This document shows positions 6,949 through 13,341 of a stretch of DNA of 31,639 bases, one piece after another (position 1 is the first letter of the stretch; every line of letters begins with the position of its first letter). Source of the DNA: JAAYCI01 sp964367945. GTDB lineage: Bacteria > Bacillota > Clostridia > Oscillospirales > Ruminococcaceae. The notes under the pieces are model-generated. The model saw only the letters and a list, made by a program, of their open reading frames with translations. It ran no database searches and was not told where the DNA came from. Made by a program: the position numbers and the translations under genes. The stretch is from NCBI GenBank assembly GCA_964367945.1, contig CAYIZZ010000013.1, forward strand, positions 1 to 31,639, given 5' to 3'.

Positions 6949-9078
6949 TTATTCTTCGATTATTTCGTTGGGCTGCCTGCACGCCGTGTTTCCGCACTCG
7001 CAGCTAAAATCGTCCATAGTTTGCACCACTAAGCTATCCATGTTGAAGTCCCCCATGAAAACCCTATCATCCTTGCCCAGTGCACCAGGCACTATAGAAA
7101 ACGTGTCGGATATACCATCCAGCGCATCTTCAAAAGGTAGTTTTGCCACTGAAGCAAGGGAAGCCGCTGCACCACTGGTGTCTCTGCCATGCATTGGGTT
7201 TGCACCCGGCGCAAAAGGTACGCCACCCTTTCTGCCGTCAGGTGTCGAGCCTGTCTTTTTACCATATACAACATTTGATGTAATGGTCAAAATAGACATG
7301 GTGGGTATGCTGTCTCTATAAGTATGATGCCTTCTGATTTTTTCCATAAACTTGCGCACAATATCTATGGCTATCTTGTCTACCCTATCGTCATTATTGC
7401 CGTATTTTGGATAATCGCCAATTACTTCATAATCCACTACCAGGCCGTCTTCGTCACGCTTCACCTTCACTTTTGCGTGTTTTATCGCACTTAGTGAGTC
7501 AGCAATTACCGACAAGCCTGCTATGCCGGTAGCAAAGTAGCGTTTCACCTCTCTGTCGTGAAGCGCCATCTGCACACGCTCATAGCAATATTTATCGTGC
7601 ATATAGTGTATGATATTCAGCGAGCTGACATATACACTTGCCAGCCATTCCAGCATGTCGTCATATTTTTGCATAATATCTTCATAATCAAGATAATCGC
7701 CAGTCACTGCCCTGTATTTCGGGCCAATTTGTATTTTGAGTTTTTCGTCTACACCGCCGTTAATGGCATATAGTAGGCACTTTGCAAGGTTGGCTCGTGC
7801 ACCAAAAAACTGCATTTCTTTGCCTATTTTCATTGAAGATACACAGCAAGCAATCGCATAATCATGCCCGTGAATAGCCCTCATCAGCTCGTCGTTTTCA
7901 TATTGGATAGACGATGTTTTGATGCTCATTTTTGCGCAGTATCTCTTGAAAGCAATCGGCAGCCTGGGCGACCACAGAACAGTGAGGTTTGGCTCCGGCG
8001 CAGGACCTAGGTTTGTCAGCGTGTGCAGGAATCTGAAAGACGTTTTTGTGACCATATGCCTTCCATCAACAGTCATTCCAGCTATAGACTCTGTCACCCA
8101 TGTGGGATCGCCCGAAAACAGCGTGTTATACTCATTAGTCCGCGCAAACTTCACAAGGCGCAGTTTCATCACGAAATGATCGATATATTCCTGAACTTGT
8201 TCTTCCGTGCACACTTCAAGCTCTAAATCTCTTGCAATGTATATGTCAAGGAAGGTAGACACACGACCAAGACTCATCGCTGCACCATTTTGCTCTTTTA
8301 TTGCGGCAAGATACCCAAAATAAAGCCACTGTATGGCCTCTTTCGCATTTGATGCAGGCTGAGAAATGTCATATCCGTAGCTTTGCGCCATTTCCTTTAT
8401 CTCGCCCAGCGCCCTTACCTGTTCTGCAAGCTCTTCACGCAAACGTATATTCTTCTCTGTCATTCTAACAGACGCAGTTTTCAGTTGTTCTTTCTTGTCT
8501 AAAACTAATATGTCTATACCATACAGCGCCACACGCCTATAGTCTCCGATAATTCTTCCACGTCCATAAGCATCGGGAAGCCCAGTGATAATAGCTGACT
8601 TTCGCGCTAGTTTAATCTCATCTGTGTACACATCAAAAACACCGTCATTATGTGTTTTTCTGTATTTTGTGAAAGTGTTTTTTATATCATCACTTATCTC
8701 ATATCCGTACTGCTTGCAGGCATTGCTGGCTGTGCGAATCCCTCCAAAGGGTTGCAAACTGCGCTTAAAAAGCTTGTCTGTCTGAAATCCTACAATCGTT
8801 TCTTCATCTTTATTTAAGTAGCAAGGACCATGAGATGTAACCGTAGACACTATGTCTGTGTCCATATCCAGCACGCCACCTTTTGCCTGCTCTTCGCTAT
8901 TGAGGCGCACCACCTGCTTCCACAAGTTTTCCGTAGCCTTGGTAGCCGGTGATAAAAACGACTCGTCACCTTCATACTGCGTATAATTTAGTGTAATAAA
9001 ATCACTCACATCTATAGAAACGTCACTCCACTTTCCTGTGGTGAAGTTGTCCCAACTTTTTGAATATTTCAGTTCCAT
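6949..9078 (-). CDS. pflB: Pyruvate formate-lyase catalytic core lacking the glycyl-radical domain
   Basis: Core of formate C-acetyltransferase, which converts pyruvate and CoA to acetyl-CoA and formate in the cytoplasm of anaerobes. The sequence follows PFL closely, including TSHGPCYLNKD, FGGIRTA, and the catalytic cysteine pair Cys411-Cys412 in IACCVSSM followed by QFFGARANLAK. Similarity runs to SIVPGALGKDD at about residue 672, exactly where normal PFL continues into its glycyl-radical domain. Instead there is an unrelated tail of about 37 residues with a CxCxxxxC cluster (Cys693, Cys695, Cys700), ending in a TAA stop. The missing domain is the next gene. AGGAGG precedes the ATG by 7 bases. 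The gene heads the minus-strand operon under a Rex operator. Confidence 0.92.
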   Translation of the reverse strand: MELKYSKSWDNFTTGKWSDVSIDVSDFITLNYTQYEGDESFLSPATKATENLWKQVVRLNSEEQAKGGVLDMDTDIVSTVTSHGPCYLNKDEETIVGFQTDKLFKRSLQPFGGIRTASNACKQYGYEISDDIKNTFTKYRKTHNDGVFDVYTDEIKLARKSAIITGLPDAYGRGRIIGDYRRVALYGIDILVLDKKEQLKTASVRMTEKNIRLREELAEQVRALGEIKEMAQSYGYDISQPASNAKEAIQWLYFGYLAAIKEQNGAAMSLGRVSTFLDIYIARDLELEVCTEEQVQEYIDHFVMKLRLVKFARTNEYNTLFSGDPTWVTESIAGMTVDGRHMVTKTSFRFLHTLTNLGPAPEPNLTVLWSPRLPIAFKRYCAKMSIKTSSIQYENDELMRAIHGHDYAIACCVSSMKIGKEMQFFGARANLAKCLLYAINGGVDEKLKIQIGPKYRAVTGDYLDYEDIMQKYDDMLEWLASVYVSSLNIIHYMHDKYCYERVQMALHDREVKRYFATGIAGLSVIADSLSAIKHAKVKVKRDEDGLVVDYEVIGDYPKYGNNDDRVDKIAIDIVRKFMEKIRRHHTYRDSIPTMSILTITSNVVYGKKTGSTPDGRKGGVPFAPGANPMHGRDTSGAAASLASVAKLPFEDALDGISDTFSIVPGALGKDDRVFMGDFNMDSLVVQTMDDFSCECGNTACRQPNEIIEE

Positions 9079-9148
9079 CTGCTGTCCTCCTAACTTGCCA
9101 TATACATCAGGCTATTTTTTGTTGTAACACTAATAAATCAACCATTGT

Positions 9149-9166
9149 TTGTTAAAAACTTAACAA
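9149..9166. promoter_or_regulatory. Rex operator in the pfl leader
   Basis: TTGTTAAAAACTTAACAA is a perfect TTGTTAA-N4-TTAACAA dyad, the established binding consensus of the NADH-sensing repressor Rex in Firmicutes. It lies just downstream of the minus-strand promoter at 9182-9210, where bound Rex would block initiation or early elongation of pfl at low NADH/NAD+. Confidence 0.85.
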
Positions 9167-9181
9167 CCGGTTCTTAGACCC

Positions 9182-9210
9182 ATGCTAACATAGGACATAT
9201 TGAATGTCAA
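9182..9210 (-). promoter_or_regulatory. Promoter of the pfl operon
   Basis: On the minus strand TTGACA (9205-9210), a 17-base spacer and TAGCAT (9182-9187). The -35 is perfect and the -10 is weak. The Rex dyad begins about 16 bases past the -10, near +9 to +26. Confidence 0.6.
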
Positions 9211-9453
9211 CCGCTATTCTATGCTGTGTTTTTGTTCTAATTGCCGAAAAGTTGCGTGTGTTTTTCACAAGTAAATCACCAAGATTAAAGATTATATGCA
9301 ATTTGGTTAGTCTTGGCTAACTAGAGCGTTTAATATTGTTCATTCCACCCAAACCATCTAGCATATTGCACAGGGTTGATAAGAAAAAAAAATCATTTTT
9401 CTAATACATTTTATTTTATGCAAAACCTCTATTTTTTTTAAATCGTCATTACT

Positions 9454-9484
9454 TTTCTACAATTATTATCTACTATTGTGGAAA
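9454..9484. promoter_or_regulatory. Unassigned dyad upstream of the adh promoters
   Basis: TTTCTACAAT (9454-9463) and ATTGTGGAAA (9475-9484) form an inverted repeat with one mismatch and an 11-base spacer, 11 bases upstream of the first Rex site. The spacing suits a dimeric DNA-binding protein; I cannot name it. The remaining 9211-9453 stretch is AT-rich with no gene. A short dyad GTTAG...CTAAC at 9306-9321 is its only other noticeable structure. Confidence 0.35.
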
Positions 9485-9495
9485 CATATATACAT

Positions 9496-9513
9496 TTGTT
9501 AAAAAAATAACAA
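9496..9513. promoter_or_regulatory. Rex operator 1 upstream of the alcohol dehydrogenase
   Basis: TTGTTAAAAAAATAACAA matches the Rex dyad TTGTTAA-N4-TTAACAA with one mismatch (ATAACAA for TTAACAA). It ends 6 bases before the -35 of the first adh promoter. Confidence 0.8.
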
Positions 9514-9519
9514 TTAGTG

Positions 9520-9548
9520 TTGACATCCCTATATTGCTATGTTAACCT
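9520..9548 (+). promoter_or_regulatory. adh promoter P1
   Basis: TTGACA (9520-9525), 17 bases, TAACCT (9543-9548). The hexamers and spacing are identical to those of P2, 63 bases downstream. The predicted start point near 9555 puts Rex operator 2 just inside the transcribed region. Confidence 0.6.
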
Positions 9549-9558
9549 TTACTTCAGT

Positions 9559-9576
9559 TAGTTAAAAAAATAACAA
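9559..9576. promoter_or_regulatory. Rex operator 2 upstream of the alcohol dehydrogenase
   Basis: TAGTTAAAAAAATAACAA is the second copy of the Rex-like dyad, slightly decayed in its left arm (TAGTTAA for TTGTTAA). It lies between P1 and P2, so it could both block elongation from P1 and repress P2. Confidence 0.65.
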
Positions 9577-9582
9577 TCATTG

Positions 9583-9611
9583 TTGACATCCCTAAATTAT
9601 TATTCTAACCT
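9583..9611 (+). promoter_or_regulatory. adh promoter P2
   Basis: TTGACA (9583-9588), 17-base spacer, TAACCT (9606-9611). It would give a leader of about 73 bases before the ATG at 9691. Confidence 0.6.
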
Positions 9612-9690
9612 TTATCTCAGTTACTTTCACATAACTGGATGATACAACAGATATTAAAACAACATATTAACTATATTAAGGAGATTGATT

Positions 9691-10908
9691 ATGACACGTT
9701 TTACTCTTCCAAGAAATTTGTACCACGGCGAGGGATCTTTAGAAGTTTTAAAAACAATTAAAGGCAAAAAAGCAATGGTATGTACCGGCGGCTCTGCAAT
9801 GCAAAAGACTGGTTTCTTAGACAAAACAGTTGCATACCTAAAAGAAGCCGGTTTAGAAGTTGCTGTAATTGATGGTATCGAGCCTGATCCTTCCGTTGAA
9901 ACAGTAATGAATGGCGCTGCTGAAATGCTTAAGTTTGAGCCTGACTGGATTGTTGCCATCGGCGGTGGTTCTCCCATTGATGCTGCAAAAGCTATGTGGA
10001 TCAAGTATGAGTATCCCGATATCACATTTGAAGAAATGTGCAAAGTTTTCGGCCTTCCCGAGCTGCGTAAAAAAGCTCAGTTCTGCGCTATCCCATCTAC
10101 CTCCGGTACAGCTACAGAGGTTACTGCTTTTTCCATTATCACTGATTATAAACAAGGTATCAAGTTCCCTATCGCTGATTTTGAAATCACACCTGACTTG
10201 ACCATCTTAGACTCAAAAATTGCCGAGACTATGCCACAAAAACTTACAGCTCATACCGGTATGGACGCAATTACCCATGCTGTCGAATCTTATGTATCTA
10301 CTGCACGTTCTGACTTCACTGCACCTTTGTCGCTTTATTCAGCAAAAATGATTAAAGACAACCTTGTGGATTCATACAATGGCGATCTTAGCAAGCGTGA
10401 AGTAATTCATAACGCTCAGTGCATGGCAGGTATGGCGTTCTCTAACGGTCTTTTAGGTATCGTTCACTCCATGGCACATAAAACCGGTGCTGCTTTTGAA
10501 AAATATGGTGCTCATCTTATCCATGGTGCAGCAAACGCTATGTACCTTCCCAAAGTTATTGCATTTAATGCTAAAAATGAGCAAGCTAAAGCTCACTATG
10601 GTGAGTTAGCCGATGTTCTTGGCCTGGGTGGAAGCAACAACGATGAGAAAACTGCTGCTTTGATAGCATTCTTGCGCAAAATGAACGATGATCTTAAAAT
10701 ACCTCAGTGTATTAAAAACTACGGCCTAGATAGCTACTATGCAGAGCAAGGATTTGTGCCGGAAGAAGTATTCCTTGAAAAACTGCCTGAAATAGCAAAG
10801 AACGCCATAGGCGACGCTTGCACACTTTCCAACCCAAGAACACCTACACAAGAAGAGATGGAAAACCTATTTAAATGCTGCTACTACGACCTTGAAGTTG
10901 ATTTCTAA
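9691..10908 (+). CDS. Iron-containing (group III) alcohol dehydrogenase
   Basis: NAD(P)H-dependent alcohol dehydrogenase that probably reduces acetaldehyde or another aldehyde to regenerate NAD+. The nucleotide-binding motif GGGSPIDAAK lies near residues 97-106. The metal site is seen as GMDAITHAVE, GIVHSMAHK and the HGAANAM histidine, the usual Asp and three His of this family. Sequence style is close to the C-terminal half of AdhE and to clostridial stand-alone enzymes, and the length of 405 aa is normal. I chose ATG at 9691 over an in-frame TTG at 9685, because AAGGAG ends 7 bases before the ATG and directly abuts the TTG. Two Rex operators and duplicated promoters lie upstream, opposite the Rex-controlled pfl operon, so both should rise together at high NADH. 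The exact substrate is not readable. Confidence 0.93.
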   Translation: MTRFTLPRNLYHGEGSLEVLKTIKGKKAMVCTGGSAMQKTGFLDKTVAYLKEAGLEVAVIDGIEPDPSVETVMNGAAEMLKFEPDWIVAIGGGSPIDAAKAMWIKYEYPDITFEEMCKVFGLPELRKKAQFCAIPSTSGTATEVTAFSIITDYKQGIKFPIADFEITPDLTILDSKIAETMPQKLTAHTGMDAITHAVESYVSTARSDFTAPLSLYSAKMIKDNLVDSYNGDLSKREVIHNAQCMAGMAFSNGLLGIVHSMAHKTGAAFEKYGAHLIHGAANAMYLPKVIAFNAKNEQAKAHYGELADVLGLGGSNNDEKTAALIAFLRKMNDDLKIPQCIKNYGLDSYYAEQGFVPEEVFLEKLPEIAKNAIGDACTLSNPRTPTQEEMENLFKCCYYDLEVDF

Positions 10909-10931
10909 TTTTTAAAATCTAATACTTTTAT

Positions 10932-10977
10932 AATTAAAAGCAGCCATGTTATGCCCATAGCATGGTTGCTTTTAATT
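10932..10977 (+). terminator. Intrinsic terminator after adh
   Basis: A 22-base stem (AATTAAAAGCAGCCATG... with its complement, two G-U pairs) and a 2-base loop, ending in TTTTAATTT, 23 bases after the adh stop. Confidence 0.85.
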
Positions 10978-11039
10978 TATGCCATTATATTTTATATCTC
11001 AGCACATATCCTAAGCCATATTGTAACCACACAACATTT

Positions 11040-11082
11040 CATAATGATTATCGTTATGTTTTTATTGATATTCGTTATGAAA
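11040..11082. promoter_or_regulatory. Fur-box-like dyad and related half-site upstream of the DUF2975/HTH pair
   Basis: CATAATGATTATCGTTATG (11040-11058) is a near-perfect dyad matching the E. coli 19-base Fur consensus at 15 of 19 positions by eye. A further half-site TTCGTTATGAAA lies at 11071-11082 and mirrors TTTCATAATGA starting at 11037. It may be a Fur site, or the autoregulatory operator of the small HTH protein encoded downstream. Confidence 0.4.
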
Positions 11083-11111
11083 CATGCTGTAATATATCCA
11101 GAGGTAGCAAT

Positions 11112-11606
11112 ATGTCTGTAAATGATTTTAAAACCGATAGTGTCATAGGTGCAGAAAAAACAAGTTTCAAAAGTCTCAAAAAAGTAATTTGGCCGGCTGT
11201 TTTACTAACAGGCTTGATTAGTTTTTCAGGGGTTATCTTTTGGGCTGTTGGGTTTTCAAACGAGATGTGGAATGATATCGGTATTGCTGCATTCGCACAA
11301 AAAACACTGATTTACATCTCTTTTATCAGCGTATTTATAGCACTGTTGAAAATAGCGTTTGCCAGCCAGCCGTTTTCACGCACATTAACTTTTTTAATGA
11401 ACTTGATAGGTTTTTTGTTTACAACATCTTCTTTTGTCATCCCACGCCTTCCCGGATATGTCTCCGGCGGCTTTGAGCTGTTTTCTTTAGGCGCTTTTGT
11501 TCTTTTGGACGGAATATTGCTCACTTTTGGTCTGATACTTATAATATTAAGTGCTCTCTTGAAAAATGCGTTTAAAACCCAAAAAGAATCAAACGAAATT
11601 TTATAG
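11112..11606 (+). CDS. DUF2975 family membrane protein
   Basis: Small integral membrane protein of 164 aa with four predicted helices (about residues 22-43, 55-77, 92-112 and 125-152 by hydrophobicity). This matches the DUF2975 family, for example B. subtilis YoaS. Function is unknown. Members are usually encoded directly before a short Xre-type HTH protein, as here with a 9-base gap, which suggests a membrane sensor or anti-regulator paired with a DNA-binding protein. The start is ATG at 11112, preceded by AGAGG. The reading frame stays open 50 codons further upstream, but that stretch has no RBS and runs through the terminator of adh and the putative operator, so it is unlikely to be translated. 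Confidence 0.8.
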   Translation: MSVNDFKTDSVIGAEKTSFKSLKKVIWPAVLLTGLISFSGVIFWAVGFSNEMWNDIGIAAFAQKTLIYISFISVFIALLKIAFASQPFSRTLTFLMNLIGFLFTTSSFVIPRLPGYVSGGFELFSLGAFVLLDGILLTFGLILIILSALLKNAFKTQKESNEIL

Positions 11607-11615
11607 GAGAAAATC

Positions 11616-11822
11616 ATGGCTATTGTATTAAGATTAGACAGGATTTTACTCGAGCGTAAAATCAGCCTGGTGGAGCTATCTGAAAAGGTAGGCATATCCA
11701 CCGTAAACCTATCCAACCTAAAAACAGGTAAGGTGAAGGCAATCAGATTTTCTACCCTAAACGCTATTTGTACCCAGCTTGATTGCCAGCCGGGCGATAT
11801 TTTAGAGCATGTCAATGATTGA
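11616..11822 (+). CDS. Small Xre/Cro-type HTH regulator (YozG-like)
   Basis: 68-aa protein that is almost entirely one helix-turn-helix domain. LVELSEKVGISTVNLSNLKTG supplies the two HTH helices, and the C-terminal IRFSTLNAICTQLDCQPGDILE is the usual end of this compact Xre subfamily. It follows the DUF2975 gene by 9 bases with its own RBS (TAGGAGA, 6 bases before ATG), the same arrangement as the yoaS/yozG-type pairs of Bacillus. I infer that it regulates its own operon through the dyads at 11040-11082, perhaps modulated by the membrane partner. No ligand is evident. Confidence 0.85.
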   Translation: MAIVLRLDRILLERKISLVELSEKVGISTVNLSNLKTGKVKAIRFSTLNAICTQLDCQPGDILEHVND

Positions 11823-11867
11823 TGATTCTCTATTGGTAATATTTATACCCTGATTGGAGCTTTATTT

Positions 11868-12389
11868 ATGAAAACGCCTACTATATACACTGAACGCTTG
11901 ATTATGCGAACTTTAAGCACCGATGATGCCAGCTATATATTTTCTGCTTAGGGCTCAGACGCAAATGTTTCGAAATTCATGCGATGGTCCACTCATCAAA
12001 GCGTTGACGAAACCAAGGAATGGCTGCTGCTTGAAGAAGAAAGCATCGAAGACAATAACTACACATGGGGTTTTGTTTTAAAGGATACTGAAAACTTAAT
12101 AGGCTCCGGGGCGCTTATTTTTAACAACGAAAAAAACTGTTATGAGCTTGGGTATAATTTAATGCAGTCTCAGTGGGGTAAAGGTTTTGCAAGCGAAGCA
12201 TCAAGAAAAATTCTTGATTTTGCAAAAAACAACTTGAATGAAACAAAAATATATTGCTGTCATGCCATCGAAAACACTAAATCGCAAAACGTGATTGAAA
12301 AGCTGGGTTTTAAGTATGCTTGTGATGGATTTTATCAAAAATTTGACGGTACAAAAATCAAGTCGAAAGAGTATTATTTAGCGCTGTAG
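11868..12389 (+). pseudogene. GNAT acetyltransferase (RimJ/RimL-like) interrupted by an in-frame TAG
   Basis: Reading from ATG at 11868 (RBS TTGGAG 7 bases upstream) gives TERLIMRTLSTDDASYIFSA, then TAG at 11949-11951, then GSDANVSKFMRWSTHQS in the same frame through to the stop at 12389. Family members commonly have Trp at the TAG position (xAWxSD), so a single TGG to TAG change explains it. The remainder of the domain is intact, including the acetyl-CoA loop region QSQWGKGFASEA and the NVIEKLGFKY ending, with no further damage across 146 codons. This could be a very recent pseudogene, a strain-level variant, a sequencing error, or a read-through gene. A restart at ATG 11979 would make 136 aa lacking the first strand and helix and is probably inactive. 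Confidence 0.75.
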
Positions 12390-12402
12390 CTACAAAAATG
12401 AC

Positions 12403-12439
12403 AAAACACTTATTGACGCCAGCGGTCAATAAGTGTTTT
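12403..12439. terminator. Bidirectional intrinsic terminator
   Basis: A perfect 15-base stem (AAAACACTTATTGAC and its complement) with a 7-base loop, A-rich on the left and T-rich on the right. It sits between the convergent ends of the GNAT gene and the minus-strand aldolase gene. Confidence 0.85.
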
Positions 12440-12489
12440 TATTTTACGTTTAGTTGTTTCGTTTGGTTGATATCAAATATTTGCCTATT

Positions 12490-13338
12490 TTATGCTTTTC
12501 CTGCAGAAGAGAACAGTTCCATTTTCTTCATGGTTGCATTTTTAACGGCTTCTATTACTTTCAAGTTCAATGCGGTGATGCCGTCGCCTGCTTTGTAATT
12601 GTCGTAAATTGCTTTTGCAGCGGCGGTGTTGACGTCTGTGAAAATGTTAACTTTCGAAATACCGTTTTGAATGCAGTTTTTAAAGTCGTCGTCAGATAGA
12701 CCCGAGCCACCATGCAACACTAGAGGTCTGCTGGAAACAGCGTTGATTTCTTTCAATATATCAATATTCAGCTTCGGTGTTCTTTTATATGCTCCGTGAA
12801 TTGTACCGATTGATATTGCAAGTGCGTCGCAATCAGTTTCTTCGATAAATTTCACAACTTCTTTCGGCTCTGTGTAAACAGAATCGTTCTCGCCACCGTC
12901 TGACTCGGCACTGTCGTGGCTGGAGCCCACATGGCCAAGCTCAGCCTCTACCGACACATTTTTAGCATGTGCTAGTTTTACGATTTCTGCAACATTTTTT
13001 GCATTATCTTCAAAGCTAAGCTCTGAACAGTCATACATAACGGAAGAAAAACCTAGGTCAATAGCATGTTTTATGGTATCTGTTGTAAGGCCGTGGTCCA
13101 AATGCAACACAATGGGTACAGTTGCTTTTTCTGCCATAGGTTTCAAAAAGTATGTCAGCTCTTCAAGACCGGCATATGGCAAAAGAGCCTCTGCTGTGCC
13201 TATAATCACAGGTGATCTTGTTTCTTCTGCCGCTGCAATTACGCCTTTAGCCATTTCAAGGTTTGTTGTGTTGAAAAGACCTACAGCATACTTTTTTTCT
13301 CTTGCATCTTTCAGCGCTTCCTTCAATGTCACTAGCAT
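12490..13338 (-). CDS. Class II (zinc) fructose/tagatose-bisphosphate aldolase family protein
   Basis: Class II aldolase that cleaves a ketose 1-phosphate or 1,6-bisphosphate to dihydroxyacetone phosphate and an aldehyde. Visible active-site features are the catalytic Asp81 and zinc ligand His82 in VLHLDHG, the EAELGH segment with Glu133, His181 in GTIHGAYK and His209 in LHGGSG. At 282 aa it fits the short KbaY/GatY/IolJ-like branch. It starts 3 bases after the stop codon of the PfkB kinase gene, with GAGGGG as RBS inside the end of that gene, so the two are translationally coupled. The pair implies phosphorylation of a sugar phosphate or keto sugar, then cleavage to trioses. The true substrate (tagatose, fructose, deoxy-keto-gluconate or another) cannot be told. 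Confidence 0.88.
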   Translation of the reverse strand: MLVTLKEALKDAREKKYAVGLFNTTNLEMAKGVIAAAEETRSPVIIGTAEALLPYAGLEELTYFLKPMAEKATVPIVLHLDHGLTTDTIKHAIDLGFSSVMYDCSELSFEDNAKNVAEIVKLAHAKNVSVEAELGHVGSSHDSAESDGGENDSVYTEPKEVVKFIEETDCDALAISIGTIHGAYKRTPKLNIDILKEINAVSSRPLVLHGGSGLSDDDFKNCIQNGISKVNIFTDVNTAAAKAIYDNYKAGDGITALNLKVIEAVKNATMKKMELFSSAGKA

Positions 13339-13341
13339 AGT

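Larger units (their letters stand above)
9496..9620. repeat. 63-bp tandem duplication of Rex operator plus promoter
   Basis: Positions 9496-9557 and 9559-9620 are two copies of a 62-base segment with a period of 63. Each holds a Rex dyad, the block TGTTGACATCCCTA, a TAACCTTTA block and a CTCAG or TTCAG end. Most differences are single bases in the spacers. Confidence 0.85.

Noticed and set aside
7092..8785. Several open frames on the plus strand opposite pflB
   Set aside because: They lie antisense to a strongly conserved gene, lack ribosome binding sites and give no recognisable protein.
9685..9690. TTG start for the alcohol dehydrogenase
   Set aside because: It directly abuts the AAGGAG sequence with no spacer; ATG 9691 has proper spacing.
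10962..11111. 50-codon upstream extension of the DUF2975 protein
   Set aside because: It starts inside the adh terminator, has no RBS, and crosses the probable operator; ATG 11112 has AGAGG.
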